DNA of 64,000 bases from Bacillus sp. AFS006103 (GCA_002559145.1 NTXX01000011.1:384123-448122); one strand, 5' to 3'. Shown: positions 28,136-37,668, numbered from the stretch's first letter. Made by a program: numbers and translations. The notes: generated from the letters alone by a model not told the origin.

Positions 28136-28379
28136 ATTCCTGTATAAGGATGAAGAGTTTTCATCGTCACTTTCTTATGAAATGCGATGGTTCCTGCTAA
28201 ATTATGAGTAAATCTACTATCGAAACATGTAAAAGACGATAAAACGCTTTCGCAAACGACAATTTATGGACTATTCGCTCAATTGTGGTAAAATAAATTT
28301 TATATATTAAAGCCCCACAAAAATCATCACGCTCCAAAATTGATGAGCATACAACTAATATTTTTATCTGGAGGAAGCT

Positions 28380-29783
28380 ATGAACTTTATTAGTACACGC
28401 GGTAATGTAAGTAAAATTGGTTTTATTGATACGGTCTTGATGGGACTCGCAAATGATGGGGGACTTTTAGTACCTGAGAAAATCCCGCAAATTCCTGCAG
28501 AAAAGTTGGATGCAATGTCCAAGTTAACTTATCAGGAATTAGCTTACGAAATCTTTTCCTATTATGTTGATGGTGAAATTCCTGAAGATGAGTTAAAGGC
28601 ATTAATTGAGAAAAGCTATGCAACGTTTCGCCACCCAGAGGTCACACCTATTCAAAAACTGAAGGATAACATGTATGTGCTTGAACTGTTTCATGGTCCG
28701 ACTTTTGCTTTTAAAGATATTGCTCTGCAATTCTTAGGAAATTTATATTCTTATGTATCCAAAAAGACAGGTGAATCGGTTCATATTCTCGGCGCCACTT
28801 CAGGGGATACAGGTGCCTCAGCGATTGAGGGCGTCAAAGGAAAAGAAGGCATTCGTATTTGTATTTTGCATCCCCATGGCAAAGTAAGTAAGGTGCAAGA
28901 ATTACAAATGACCACGGTTGATGACAAAAGTGTATTGAATTTAGCAATCAAAGGGACGTTTGATGATGGTCAAAGAATCATCAAAGAATTGTTCGCAGAT
29001 GTAGAGTTCAAAAATAAATACCATTTACGTGCGATTAATTCCATTAACTTTGTTCGGATTATGGCGCAAACGGTTTATTATTTTTATGCGTATTTCCAAT
29101 TGAAAAAAGAGATGGATTTAAAGAATGTTAACTTTAGTGTGCCTACTGGAAATTTTGGAGATATTTTCGCGGGTTACCTAGCCAAAAAAATGGGTCTGCC
29201 GGTAGGTAAACTCATTGTAGCAACAAACGAAAACAATATTTTAGAAGGTTTTATCCGTGATGGTGTATACGAGCCTGGTGAGTTCCAGAGCACCTTTAGC
29301 CCTTCGATGGATATCCAAGTTGCTAGCAACTTTGAGCGGTATCTTTATTATTTGCTTGGAGAAGATTCAAATGAAGTATCCTTGTTCATGGAGAAATTCA
29401 AGGCTGAAGGAAAAATTGTCGTGAATGCTGAGCAGCTCCACCAGGTAAAAGAGGATTTTGCGGCACATGGTGTGGAAGGGGAAGAATGCTTACAAACCAT
29501 CAGTACGTACTATGCTGAAACGAGGTATTTGTTAGACCCGCACACGGCTTGTGGAGTTGCTGCCTACGATAAGTGTAATCAACCGAATGAGGTTTGTGTC
29601 ACACTTGCGACTGCTCACCCGGCAAAATTTAATGAATCCATCGAACGTTGTAATATCGAGCAGAAATTCCCTGAGCAAATAAGTCAATTGTTTAATAAAC
29701 CACAGCATCTAGAAGTGGTTGAGGCTGAAAAAGATGAAATTGTTCAGAATTTAGAAAAGCTGTTTAGTTTTTCTTCGAAATAA
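28380..29783 (+). CDS. thrC: threonine synthase, long (E. coli/yeast) type
   Basis: A 467-residue PLP enzyme converting O-phosphohomoserine to threonine. Motifs: FHGPTFAFKDIALQFLGN with the PLP lysine near residue 113, GATSGDTGASAIEG (phosphate loop), SVPTGNFGDIFAGYLAKKMG, and LATAHPAKFNESIE close to the C-terminus. The length and these motifs fit the long subfamily, not the about 350-residue enzyme of the hom-thrC-thrB operon of B. subtilis. No hom or thrB is adjacent, so it may be a second threonine synthase. RBS CTGGAGGAAG before ATG 28380; strong terminator after. Confidence 0.92.
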   Translation: MNFISTRGNVSKIGFIDTVLMGLANDGGLLVPEKIPQIPAEKLDAMSKLTYQELAYEIFSYYVDGEIPEDELKALIEKSYATFRHPEVTPIQKLKDNMYVLELFHGPTFAFKDIALQFLGNLYSYVSKKTGESVHILGATSGDTGASAIEGVKGKEGIRICILHPHGKVSKVQELQMTTVDDKSVLNLAIKGTFDDGQRIIKELFADVEFKNKYHLRAINSINFVRIMAQTVYYFYAYFQLKKEMDLKNVNFSVPTGNFGDIFAGYLAKKMGLPVGKLIVATNENNILEGFIRDGVYEPGEFQSTFSPSMDIQVASNFERYLYYLLGEDSNEVSLFMEKFKAEGKIVVNAEQLHQVKEDFAAHGVEGEECLQTISTYYAETRYLLDPHTACGVAAYDKCNQPNEVCVTLATAHPAKFNESIERCNIEQKFPEQISQLFNKPQHLEVVEAEKDEIVQNLEKLFSFSSK

Positions 29784-29810
29784 AACAGAAAATTAGATTC
29801 ATGATAGGTA

Positions 29811-29859
29811 GAGCCTCTTTTGCTATATTGGTAACCCAATAAGTAAAAGAGGCTCATTT
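29811..29859 (+). terminator. terminator of thrC
   Basis: GAGCCTCTTTT (29811-29821) / AAAAGAGGCTC (29845-29855) with an inner TATTGG / CCAATA pairing in the loop; ATTTG follows. Confidence 0.85.
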
Positions 29860-30016
29860 GTCGTTGAAAAGGACCAGTAAATACGTGGAACAATTGTCAA
29901 AACGGGGAGTGTAAAGGTCCTTGAATTTCTCATTAGGATGCCTATAAGCCATAATTAAAGGGAAGACTGATATACTAAAGATGATAAGAAAATTATTTCT
30001 ATGGAGGGCATGGATC

Positions 30017-30631
30017 ATGCAAGCATTCCCAAAAAATATTGTCCCATTACCCCAGGATTTTTATGATCAGCCCACGCTTGAACTGGCAAATGCTTTGCTC
30101 GGTTGCCTTCTTGTCAAAGAAACAAATGAGGGGATCACTGCGGGTTATATTGTCGAAACAGAGGCTTATATCGGTCCTAATGACAAAGCTGCTCACAGCT
30201 TTAATAACAGGAGGACTGCAAGAACAGAGGTGATGTTCCACCGTTCAGGGCTTGCCTATACATACCGAATGCATACACATTGCCTTTTTAATGTGGTTAG
30301 CGGTGGGGAAGGAAGTCCCGAAGCTGTTTTGATTCGGGCCTTGGAACCACAGTACGGGATTGAGGTAATGAAAATCAGAAGGGGCATGGAAAAAAACATC
30401 GGGCTAACAGATGGTCCTGGCAAATTGACCAAATCATTAGGCATTACGATGGAGGACTACGGCAGACCACTTTCGAACCCACCTCTATATATTGCTAATG
30501 GCTATAGTCCGGAAAGTAAATCAGTAGGAAAAAGGATTGGAATTGAGAATTCTGGTGAAGCACGGGATTATCCATGGCGTTTCTGGGTTACTAATAATAA
30601 GTATGTTTCAAGGCATCAAAAGTCTGAATAA
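30017..30631 (+). CDS. 3-methyladenine DNA glycosylase (AAG/MPG family)
   Basis: A 204-residue base-excision repair enzyme removing alkylated purines. The AAG fold is recognised by ANALLGCLLVKE, the active-site IVETEAYIGPNDKAAHSFN (catalytic Glu and Tyr), YTYRMHTHCLFNVV and LTDGPGKLTKSLGI. ATG 30017 follows GGAGGG at 30003-30008; an upstream in-frame start at 29981 would include the RBS. It matches B. subtilis YxlJ in size. Its end overlaps nothing, and the next gene starts 37 bases later, so cotranscription with the meta-cleavage pair is possible but functionally unexpected. Confidence 0.92.
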   Translation: MQAFPKNIVPLPQDFYDQPTLELANALLGCLLVKETNEGITAGYIVETEAYIGPNDKAAHSFNNRRTARTEVMFHRSGLAYTYRMHTHCLFNVVSGGEGSPEAVLIRALEPQYGIEVMKIRRGMEKNIGLTDGPGKLTKSLGITMEDYGRPLSNPPLYIANGYSPESKSVGKRIGIENSGEARDYPWRFWVTNNKYVSRHQKSE

Positions 30632-30668
30632 ATCAATATTTTTAAACGGAGAAGAGGAGAAATTTAAA

Positions 30669-31451
30669 ATGAGTCAATATCAGGAAATTGCCAAATACCT
30701 TGTTTCAGCGGAGGAGGAGCGGCGTGAAGTTCCCAAGGTAACAGTGAACATAAAGCCCGATTTATCGGTGGAGGAAGCGTATCTTGTTCAACAAGAAATT
30801 GTAAACCGCAAATTAAGTGAAGGAAGAAGGATCGTTGGTCCAAAGATGGGGTTAACGAGCTTTGCGAAAATGAAACAAATGGGCATTGAAGAGCCAATCT
30901 ATGGATATGTGTTTGATTATATGTTGATAGAAAATGGAGGAAAAATCCGTCTAAGTGATTTGATCCATCCCAAAGTGGAGGCAGAGATTGCCTTTGTAAT
31001 AGGAGAAGATATTGAAGGCCCAGGTATAACAGGTGCTCAGGTTCTCGCCAAAACGGAGTATGTCCTTCCGGCGTTGGAAATTATCGATAGTCGTTTTGAA
31101 AACTTCCAATTTACTTTACCGGATGTGATTGCTGATAATGCCTCGACATCACGTGTTGTGTTAGGAACCTCTTTAACAAAACCGGATCAATTTGAACTTG
31201 ATCTTGTCGGAGCAACGCTTACTATTAATGGCGAAATCAAGGAATTAGGTGCAGGGGCGGCTGTCCTTGGCCACCCAGCCCACTCTGTGGCAATGCTGGC
31301 CAATATGCTGGCAAGAAAGGGTGAGAAGGTTCGCAAAGGTGACGTGATTTTAACTGGCGGAATAACAGCTGCTGTTAAATTGAACCTCGGTGATGTTGTA
31401 AGCGGAAAATTAGATGGGTTTGGAGAAGTATCTTTTACCGTAACGGATTAA
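30669..31451 (+). CDS. 2-keto-4-pentenoate hydratase / 4-oxalocrotonate decarboxylase family enzyme
   Basis: A 260-residue enzyme of the fumarylacetoacetase-like hydratase/decarboxylase group of the catechol meta-cleavage pathway. Metal-binding acids lie in HPKVEAEIAFVIGEDIEG (around residues 100-117), preceded by VGPKMGLTS; the C-terminal VILTGGITAAVKLNLGDVV is typical. Hydratase (DmpE/XylJ) and decarboxylase (DmpH/XylI) are too similar to separate by eye, but the adjacent tautomerase favours the decarboxylase, which acts on the tautomer's product. ATG 30669 chosen for GAGGAG upstream. No ring-cleaving dioxygenase is present nearby. Confidence 0.85.
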   Translation: MSQYQEIAKYLVSAEEERREVPKVTVNIKPDLSVEEAYLVQQEIVNRKLSEGRRIVGPKMGLTSFAKMKQMGIEEPIYGYVFDYMLIENGGKIRLSDLIHPKVEAEIAFVIGEDIEGPGITGAQVLAKTEYVLPALEIIDSRFENFQFTLPDVIADNASTSRVVLGTSLTKPDQFELDLVGATLTINGEIKELGAGAAVLGHPAHSVAMLANMLARKGEKVRKGDVILTGGITAAVKLNLGDVVSGKLDGFGEVSFTVTD

Positions 31452-31475
31452 ATTGTAAAGAGAGCAGGGATTTTA

Positions 31476-31658
31476 ATGCCAATTATTCATGCGCAAATGA
31501 TGGAAGGTCGACCTAAAGAAAAAGTGGCTGAATTAATTCGCAATGTCACAAATACCGTATCCGAAACATTGGAATCTCCGAAGGAGAATATAAGAGTCCT
31601 TGTAACCGAGATTCCTAAAACACATTGGGGAAAAGCTGGGGAGCCGGTTGAAAAATAA
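31476..31658 (+). CDS. 4-oxalocrotonate tautomerase family protein
   Basis: A 60-residue protein of the tautomerase superfamily. Catalytic Pro2, exposed as Pro1 after Met removal, starts PIIHAQMMEGR; the conserved basic residue of the family lies in the following helix region (EGRPKEKVAELI). It would ketonise 2-hydroxymuconate. It starts 24 bases after the hydratase/decarboxylase gene, making a two-gene unit, a fragment of a meta-cleavage pathway. Confidence 0.88.
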   Translation: MPIIHAQMMEGRPKEKVAELIRNVTNTVSETLESPKENIRVLVTEIPKTHWGKAGEPVEK

Positions 31659-31714
31659 GAAAATGACTAAGCATTTTGGGTTCTAAGTGGATCCAAAGAA
31701 GCAATCCGTTTTGG

Positions 31715-31720
31715 TATAAT
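31715..31720 (+). promoter_or_regulatory. extended -10 promoter for glgDA
   Basis: TATAAT with upstream TTTTGG, in the 172-base gap before glgD; the -35 region is poor, so an extended -10 type is inferred. Confidence 0.45.
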
Positions 31721-31830
31721 GAATACAAATAAAGGATGGATTCATTATTTATCGTCGTCCTACGAAAGAGGTGTTATTCTGTTTGCGAGTCCAGACTAGT
31801 TAAAAATACACAGAAAAGGAAGGGAGATCT

Positions 31831-32847
31831 ATGCCGTGTTCCATGCTAGGAATTATTAATGCATCGAATGAGTTTGACACATTTAAAAATTTAACAGCTC
31901 ATCGTTCTTTGGCATCGCTGCCGTTTGCCGGACGATATCGATTAATTGATTTTATGTTATCAAATATGGTGAATTCGGAAATTACGAATGTGGCAATCTT
32001 CACGGGTCAAGAAATTAGGTCGCTTATGGATCATTTGGGGTCGGGCAAGCAATGGGATTTAGACAGAAAGCGTGATGGGTTGTTTGTTTTTTCCCCTGAG
32101 GGCACATCAAGAACCGAGCGGTTTGGTTCCTTTGCCCATTTTGCAAAAAATAAAACTTATTTCTTACGAAGTAAGCAAAAATACGTAGTAATTACAAATT
32201 GCAATACAATTGGACTCATTGATTTCTGTAAAGTTTTAGATCAACATATTGAAACAGAAGCGGATATTACCGAGGTTTTTCATGATGGACAATCACTAAA
32301 AACATACATACTAGAAAAAAAATTATTGCTCTCGCTTTTTGAACAGTATAAGAATCAAGGATTCTACAGTATTTTAGATGTAGTGCACGATAAACGCCAT
32401 CAATTTAAAATTAATAGGTATGAATGGAAAGGCTATATTGCCATAATCGACTCTCTCCAAAGTTACTATCAAACTAGCTTAGAACTACTTCAACCAGCAA
32501 TATGGCATCAGGTCTTTACAAAGAATGAGCCTATCCTTACGAAGGTAAAGGATGAGCCGCCGACCCAATATAAAAAGGATGCTAAGGTTGCAAATTCGAT
32601 GATCGCGAATGGATGTACCATTGAAGGGGAAGTGGAGAATAGCATCCTTTTTCGTTCGGTCAAAGTCGGAAAAGGCACCGTCATCCGTAACTCTATTATT
32701 ATGCAGAAGTGTCAAATTGGAGAAAACTGTGTACTCGATGGAGTCATTGTCGATAAGGATGTCAAATTTGAAAAGGGTATTCAATTGACCGGAACAGCAC
32801 AAACACCTTATATTGTAGAAAAAGGTACTGTACAAAAGGGGCGTTGA
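31831..32847 (+). CDS. glgD: glycogen biosynthesis protein GlgD (regulatory ADP-glucose pyrophosphorylase subunit)
   Basis: A 338-residue GlgC paralogue. The N-terminal nucleotidyltransferase domain is recognisable ([19 protein letters not shown]) but the catalytic GGxGxRL signature is replaced by [19 protein letters not shown] pieces, as in GlgD, which modulates GlgC. The C-terminus (about 240-320) is a left-handed beta-helix with [22 protein letters not shown] hexapeptide repeats. It sits directly before glgA. glgB and glgC, usually upstream in Bacillus, and glgP, usually downstream, are absent from this locus. Confidence 0.92.
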   Translation: MPCSMLGIINASNEFDTFKNLTAHRSLASLPFAGRYRLIDFMLSNMVNSEITNVAIFTGQEIRSLMDHLGSGKQWDLDRKRDGLFVFSPEGTSRTERFGSFAHFAKNKTYFLRSKQKYVVITNCNTIGLIDFCKVLDQHIETEADITEVFHDGQSLKTYILEKKLLLSLFEQYKNQGFYSILDVVHDKRHQFKINRYEWKGYIAIIDSLQSYYQTSLELLQPAIWHQVFTKNEPILTKVKDEPPTQYKKDAKVANSMIANGCTIEGEVENSILFRSVKVGKGTVIRNSIIMQKCQIGENCVLDGVIVDKDVKFEKGIQLTGTAQTPYIVEKGTVQKGR

Positions 32848-32854
32848 TGAAAAG

Positions 32855-34300
32855 GTGAAAGTGTTATTTGCAGTATCCGAGTGTGTCCCGTTTGTTAAAA
32901 CAGGAGGACTTGCAGACGTAGCGGGAGCGCTTCCTAAAGCGTTAAAAAAGTTAGGTACAGAAGTCCGAGTGATCCTGCCCAATTATAGTTTAATTCCTGA
33001 AAAACTTAAATCATCGTTTCAATTTCTAAAAGCGATCAAGGTGCAGGTAGGATTTCGAAGTCAATATTGCGGTATCCTTACAGCAGAGCATGAGGGGATT
33101 ACCTATTATCTCATTGATAACGAATATTACTTTTTTCGTGATTCATTATACGGTCATAATGATGATGGAGAACGTTTTTCCTTTTTCTCCAAAGCCATAC
33201 TAGAGTGTCTGCCTCATTTGGATTTCATCCCTGATGTGATTCATTGTCATGACTGGCATACGGGCATGGTGAATTTTTTATTAGACGCTCATTATCGTGA
33301 TCATCCAATTTATCAGGAAATTAGAACTGTTTTTACCATTCATAATTTACAATTTCAAGGTATTTTCCCCTATGCTGTCATGAACGAACTGTTGGGATTA
33401 GACCATCAATATTATAACGTGGAACAGCTGGAATTTTACGGAAATGTCAACTTTATGAAGGGTGGAATTGTTGCATCTGAGATAGTTACCACGGTCAGCC
33501 CAACATATAAAGAGGAAATTCAAAATCCATTTTTTGGTGAAAGGCTTGATGGGTTCTTACGAAAGCATAGCCATAAGCTAGTCGGCATTGTCAATGGAAT
33601 TGACGACACTTCATATAACCCTAAAACAGACCGTGAAATCGCATTTTCATATGATATCGATTCGTTAGAGGGGAAAATTGAAAATAAACAAGTTTTGCAG
33701 CAATATTTTGGCCTGCCAGAAAAAGAAAGCACTCCAATCATTGCTATGGTGACACGTTTAACAGCGCAAAAAGGCTTAGACTTACTTCTCCATGTATTTC
33801 AAAATTTGATTCAGGAGGATATCCAATTCATTGTTCTTGGGTCTGGAGATCCTAAATATGAAAACTTCTTTAATCAAATGGAACAGGAATATCCAGATAA
33901 GGTAAGGGTATACGTAGGCTTTAATGAGGCATTAGCTCATCAAATATATGCCGGGGCCGATTTGTTTTTAATGCCTTCTCAGTTTGAGCCCTGTGGATTA
34001 GGGCAGCTTATTGCCTTGCAATACGGAACGATACCGATTGTTAGAGAAACAGGCGGATTGAATGATACTGTTCAATCCTACAATGAATCTACTGGCTATG
34101 GGAGCGGGTTCACTTTTAAGAACTTCAACGCTCATGATATGCTCCATAGTATGAGAAGAGCCCTTCATTTTTATCATCAAAAGGAAACTTGGAATCATTT
34201 AATTCAAAATGTGATGAGTCAAGATTATAGTTGGTTACAATCTGCTAAGAAATACAATGAAATTTATGAAAAGCTCGTGGTTCACTCAGCAATGGAGTGA
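32855..34300 (+). CDS. glgA: glycogen synthase (ADP-glucose, GT5)
   Basis: A 481-residue GT-B enzyme adding glucose from ADP-glucose to alpha-1,4-glucan. The N-terminal [16 protein letters not shown] loop (K15-G18 binds ADP-glucose), [10 protein letters not shown], and the C-terminal [19 protein letters not shown] (catalytic Glu) are all intact. Starts GTG 32855, eight bases after glgD, with a weak GGGGCG site, so it is probably translationally coupled. Length is normal for the family. Confidence 0.95.
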   Translation: MKVLFAVSECVPFVKTGGLADVAGALPKALKKLGTEVRVILPNYSLIPEKLKSSFQFLKAIKVQVGFRSQYCGILTAEHEGITYYLIDNEYYFFRDSLYGHNDDGERFSFFSKAILECLPHLDFIPDVIHCHDWHTGMVNFLLDAHYRDHPIYQEIRTVFTIHNLQFQGIFPYAVMNELLGLDHQYYNVEQLEFYGNVNFMKGGIVASEIVTTVSPTYKEEIQNPFFGERLDGFLRKHSHKLVGIVNGIDDTSYNPKTDREIAFSYDIDSLEGKIENKQVLQQYFGLPEKESTPIIAMVTRLTAQKGLDLLLHVFQNLIQEDIQFIVLGSGDPKYENFFNQMEQEYPDKVRVYVGFNEALAHQIYAGADLFLMPSQFEPCGLGQLIALQYGTIPIVRETGGLNDTVQSYNESTGYGSGFTFKNFNAHDMLHSMRRALHFYHQKETWNHLIQNVMSQDYSWLQSAKKYNEIYEKLVVHSAME

Positions 34301-34611
34301 AGGAAACTGATATTATTTATACACTGGTTTAGTGGGTACCAAAAGGATTGGGAAAATCATGAATTTCTCTAAATACATCGAATCGGTAACTATATGGAAG
34401 GATTTGGCTAGAATTATTAGAATGTCAGTGATATATTCTTGAATTGGAATGTCATCCCTTTATATGTGAAAATACACCGTTTTTTCGACTTTGTGCTGCC
34501 TGCAATTCAATGTTAACATGAAAACTAAGTTAACTAACAATTCGCCATGTGAAACAAAACTGAAAGGAATGATTTGTTATTAATCATTTACAATTAAGTT
34601 ATACGAGCGAA
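34301..34611. other. gap without identified gene after glgA
   Basis: AT-rich, 311 bases; no terminator hairpin with a U tract directly after glgA and no convincing ORF. The short frame at 34612 may start a little earlier at ATT 34579 (AAAGGA upstream), which would extend it into this gap. Confidence 0.4.
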
Positions 34612-34782
34612 ATGGAAAAAGCTTTGCATAGTGCTCATGGTATAGGTTATGAAGTCTATAGCAGAAACCATACAGTGAGAATGAGAGTCGAAAAACAGCG
34701 TAAAATGGATTATATTAAGTGTAGGAGATTGGTAGCAGATTTAGACCGACTTGTTCATTATAATAACCGTTTAAAAATATGA
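34612..34782 (+). CDS. 56-residue basic protein of unknown function
   Basis: ATG 34612 opens a frame of 56 residues, rich in Arg, Lys, His and Tyr (ends DLDRLVHYNNRLKI). No RBS precedes the ATG; the frame continues upstream to a possible ATT start at 34579, which has AAAGGA ten bases before. It is closed by a strong terminator four bases after the stop, which supports a real transcript. I do not recognise it; it may be a small RNA-binding or regulatory protein. Confidence 0.45.
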   Translation: MEKALHSAHGIGYEVYSRNHTVRMRVEKQRKMDYIKCRRLVADLDRLVHYNNRLKI

Positions 34783-34785
34783 ATA

Positions 34786-34830
34786 AAAAGGGAAACCAAT
34801 GTGAATGAACACTGGTTTCCCTTTTTTCTG
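34786..34830 (+). terminator. terminator after the small basic protein ORF
   Basis: Arms of 17 bases, 34785-34801 and 34810-34826, starting AAAAGGGAAACC and ending GGTTTCCCTTTT, one mismatch, followed by T residues. Confidence 0.9.
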
Positions 34831-35086
34831 TCAACTAAAAGCAAAGATTATTTCGGTATTAAGAAAGTACATTCACGTTCAAAGAGGATGTGTTTTTTTT
34901 ACTACTTTTTTAACTTGTAAATAGGTTAATCTTAACTAGACAACAAAATTTTGGTTAAGTAGACTACAACTAATGCGTAATATCCGCTTTTATTTTCTTA
35001 ACAAGATAATAGGTTTAGTTTGAGATACTTAGAAAGTAAAAGAAAAAATATACTGCCACCTAATCTATTATAGAGGAGGAATCAAC

Positions 35087-36235
35087 ATGTTAGAATTTAA
35101 TACAAATTTGGACCAACTCGCCAGGATCAAAGTTATCGGTGTTGGCGGCGGGGGAAACAACGCCGTGAATCGTATGATCGATGAAGGCGTTGAGGGAGTA
35201 GAATTTATTACGGTTAATACAGATGTACAAGCGCTTAATCAATCAAAAGCATCTGTCACGATGCAGATTGGTACAGCATTGACAAGAGGTTTGGGAGCAG
35301 GGGCAAATCCGGAAATAGGTAGAAGGGCTGTAGAAGAAAGCAAACAGCAAATAAAAGAAGTATTAGCAGGCGCAGACATGGTTTTCGTTACAGCCGGTAT
35401 GGGGGGTGGAACAGGCACAGGTGCAGCGCCAGCCATAGCTGAAATCGCCCGTAATCTTGGTGCCCTGACCATTGGGGTTGTGACACGTCCGTTTAAATTT
35501 GAAGGCAAGAAGCGCGCTTCCAATGCAGAAAGTGGAATTAACGAAATGAGGGAAGCGGTGGATACTTTAATAATTATTCCAAACGATCGCTTATTGGAGA
35601 TTGTTGATAAAAAAACACCCATGATCGAAGCGTTTCGTGAAGCCGATAATGTACTACGCCAGGGAGTGCAAGGGATCTCAGATTTAATTGCTGTACCAGG
35701 GTTAATCAACCTTGATTTTGCAGACGTAAAAACGGTCATGTCCCATAAAGGAACAGCATTAATGGGAATTGGTATTGCTAAAGGTAAAGATCGTGCAGTA
35801 GAGGCTGCAGAGAAAGCTTTAAACAGTCCGTTACTGGAAACGTCCATCAATGGAGCTCATGGTGTGATTATGAACATAACTGGCGGGAATAATTTAAGTC
35901 TTTTTGAAGTACAGGAGGCAGCCGATATAGTTGCTTCTGCATCTCACGAGGAATTAAATATGATTTTTGGTTCGGTCATTAATGAAAATTTAGTAGATGA
36001 AATTATTGTAACAGTCATTGCCACCGGGTTTATTGAGAAAGAGGAAAAATTATTCCAACCGGCTTCCCACCCTCCAATGGAAGAAATGTCTAATCCATTT
36101 CAAAGGGAACCACGTAGGCAACGTGATTCAATACATCGAGGTGACCCAGTTCAAGACTATGACAAAAAATCGGAACATCAAGAAGAATCTTTGGATATTC
36201 CGGCGTTTTTGCGCAATCGAAAAAGACGATTTTGA
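35087..36235 (+). CDS. ftsZ: FtsZ (stand-alone, probable paralogue)
   Basis: A 382-residue tubulin-like GTPase. The tubulin signature GGGTGTG lies at 106-112, the T7 synergy loop NLDFAD at 208-213, and the conserved C-terminal peptide [13 protein letters not shown] is intact, so it should polymerise and bind FtsA/SepF-type partners. It is closely similar to B. subtilis FtsZ but with many substitutions (for example [10 protein letters not shown] where FtsZ of B. subtilis has RKRQLQAAGG). The gene is not in a dcw cluster: neighbours are glgA, a small ORF and a DUF2935 gene, and no ftsA lies upstream. RBS GAGGAGG before ATG 35087. Probably a second ftsZ. Confidence 0.92.
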   Translation: MLEFNTNLDQLARIKVIGVGGGGNNAVNRMIDEGVEGVEFITVNTDVQALNQSKASVTMQIGTALTRGLGAGANPEIGRRAVEESKQQIKEVLAGADMVFVTAGMGGGTGTGAAPAIAEIARNLGALTIGVVTRPFKFEGKKRASNAESGINEMREAVDTLIIIPNDRLLEIVDKKTPMIEAFREADNVLRQGVQGISDLIAVPGLINLDFADVKTVMSHKGTALMGIGIAKGKDRAVEAAEKALNSPLLETSINGAHGVIMNITGGNNLSLFEVQEAADIVASASHEELNMIFGSVINENLVDEIIVTVIATGFIEKEEKLFQPASHPPMEEMSNPFQREPRRQRDSIHRGDPVQDYDKKSEHQEESLDIPAFLRNRKRRF

Positions 36236-36332
36236 TAACGGGAGGAAATCAATTTTTCTACTTTGTTCATAAGAGGTTAATAAGAAGAATAAAATCAAAA
36301 TAGTGTCAACTTCTAAAGTGGGAGGAATAAAC

Positions 36333-37130
36333 ATGGATAATCTCCTTGAAAGAACAGCAAGATTCGAACATCGATTTTGGCTTCAAATATTAGGTGATCA
36401 TTCGAGGTTTATTAATGAAGCTCTTGCACCTGTTCAAACTGAGGAAATTGAAAAGGCATCCTCTTTTATTCAAGTATTTGACATCCTTCTAGAGCGTGCA
36501 AATTCCCCCTTAGATTTAATACCATTTAGCATTGAAGCCGAATCCGAGGTTATAAAATTACGGGAATTTAAATTAGAACTATTAAGGAAACATTTGATTG
36601 GAAATATCAAAATTCACCTTTCCCCCACCTTTTTCAACCATATGGTAAATGAATTAGAGGAATACTTAAGAATTCTACAACACTTAAAGGCTGGGCAAGT
36701 TCCTCCTGTATACCATGAACTCCACCATCATCTTTTATGGTTATTAGATGCGGCGGGGCATTCAGAAGCGATTTCAACTAATTTAGATGGAGTCGAAATG
36801 AAGCTCAGGGAGAAAAGTAATTTATATAAGAAGAATTTTGAAGACTTTTACCTGAAAGCAGTCGAACTAGCAGGGTATTTAAGAACGAATTTAACTTCGT
36901 TCCCTGCTTTGGAAAGAATGAATGTAGAAAGCCAATTAGAAATAAAGTTATTCCAAAATTTCCTTCAGGAAATTGAAGAACTTAGACTAAGTAAGCAAGC
37001 ATTAGGGACATTCGCCCCCCTTATGGCCGATCATATGTACCGAGAAGAATGCTACTATCTTATGAAGCTGGCAGAATCAGCAAATCTTGATTCACCCAAT
37101 TGTGATCCGACTAAACCTCGGCTTACCTAG
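36333..37130 (+). CDS. DUF2935 domain protein
   Basis: A 265-residue all-helical protein starting at ATG 36333 (GGGAGGAAT upstream). Two tandem halves each begin with a helix carrying ExxFW or H-E residues (RFEHRFWLQILGDHSRF and ADHMYREECYYLMKL), the DUF2935 pattern of a duplicated four-helix bundle with His/Glu metal ligands. Function is unknown; the ligands suggest a di-metal site. It follows ftsZ by 97 bases and could be transcribed with it. Confidence 0.8.
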   Translation: MDNLLERTARFEHRFWLQILGDHSRFINEALAPVQTEEIEKASSFIQVFDILLERANSPLDLIPFSIEAESEVIKLREFKLELLRKHLIGNIKIHLSPTFFNHMVNELEEYLRILQHLKAGQVPPVYHELHHHLLWLLDAAGHSEAISTNLDGVEMKLREKSNLYKKNFEDFYLKAVELAGYLRTNLTSFPALERMNVESQLEIKLFQNFLQEIEELRLSKQALGTFAPLMADHMYREECYYLMKLAESANLDSPNCDPTKPRLT

Positions 37131-37171
37131 TGAGATAACAAATTTGGAATAGATGATACTGCATAGGTGAA

Positions 37172-37205
37172 GTAGGATAGTTTAACTGAAACTATCCCTC
37201 TTTTT
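37172..37205 (+). terminator. terminator after the DUF2935 gene
   Basis: GGATAGTTT (37175-37183) / AAACTATCC (37189-37197), five-base loop, followed by CTCTTTTT. Confidence 0.88.
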
Positions 37206-37292
37206 ATTGCATAATAATCTTTCTTATATTTCACGAACATTGGACAAGGTTTTTTTCATATTCTATTGTATCAATACATGAGGGTGTTCATT

Positions 37293-37553
37293 ATGGGAAT
37301 TAATAGAGAAAGACGAACTCAACCGCAACCGATGATTGGTCAAGCTTGGACTGGAAGACATGTGATCTTGCTTCAATGTACAAACAATAATCAATTCATT
37401 AATCTTTATAAAAGTCTCCATGCTCCGATTGAACCACCACGTCAAAATTGCGCAGAAACCTTGTCTCAATTATTAAGTATCGGTTATCGCATTATGGCGA
37501 TTACTCCCATTTCAGCCAATCATATTCAATATTTTTTGGTACTGGGTGATTAG
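37293..37553 (+). CDS. small soluble protein of unknown function
   Basis: ATG 37293 follows AGGGTG; the product has 86 residues, one Cys pair separated by about 45 residues, and an alpha/beta pattern (HVILLQCTNNNQFINLYKS; LLSIGYRIMAITPIS). I do not recognise it. It stands between two terminators and so is monocistronic. Confidence 0.6.
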   Translation: MGINRERRTQPQPMIGQAWTGRHVILLQCTNNNQFINLYKSLHAPIEPPRQNCAETLSQLLSIGYRIMAITPISANHIQYFLVLGD

Positions 37554-37578
37554 GGATTTTGAATTTATGAATACGATG

Positions 37579-37618
37579 AAAATGAACCGAATTCAATGCA
37601 GCGGGTTCATTTTTTTTG
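37579..37618 (+). terminator. terminator after the 86-residue ORF
   Basis: AAAATGAACC (37579-37588) / GGTTCATTTT (37604-37613) with a T run to 37617. Confidence 0.88.
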
Positions 37619-37639
37619 CCATGAAAATTGATTTATGTA

Positions 37640-37668
37640 TTGACAAGGTGATTGAATACTATTAAAAT
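37640..37668 (+). promoter_or_regulatory. sigma-A promoter of the riboswitch-controlled permease
   Basis: TTGACA (37640-37645), 17-base spacer, TAAAAT (37663-37668). It gives a leader of about 380 bases containing a hairpin near 37725-37768, the glycine aptamer and a terminator. Confidence 0.8.

Noticed and set aside
28295..28379. T-box or other riboswitch in front of thrC
   Set aside because: Only a short TCATC/GATGA pairing is present; no specifier loop, T-box sequence or terminator was found.
35239..35850. 203-codon minus-strand frame inside ftsZ
   Set aside because: Fully covered by a highly conserved gene on the other strand; composition is that of a reverse complement.
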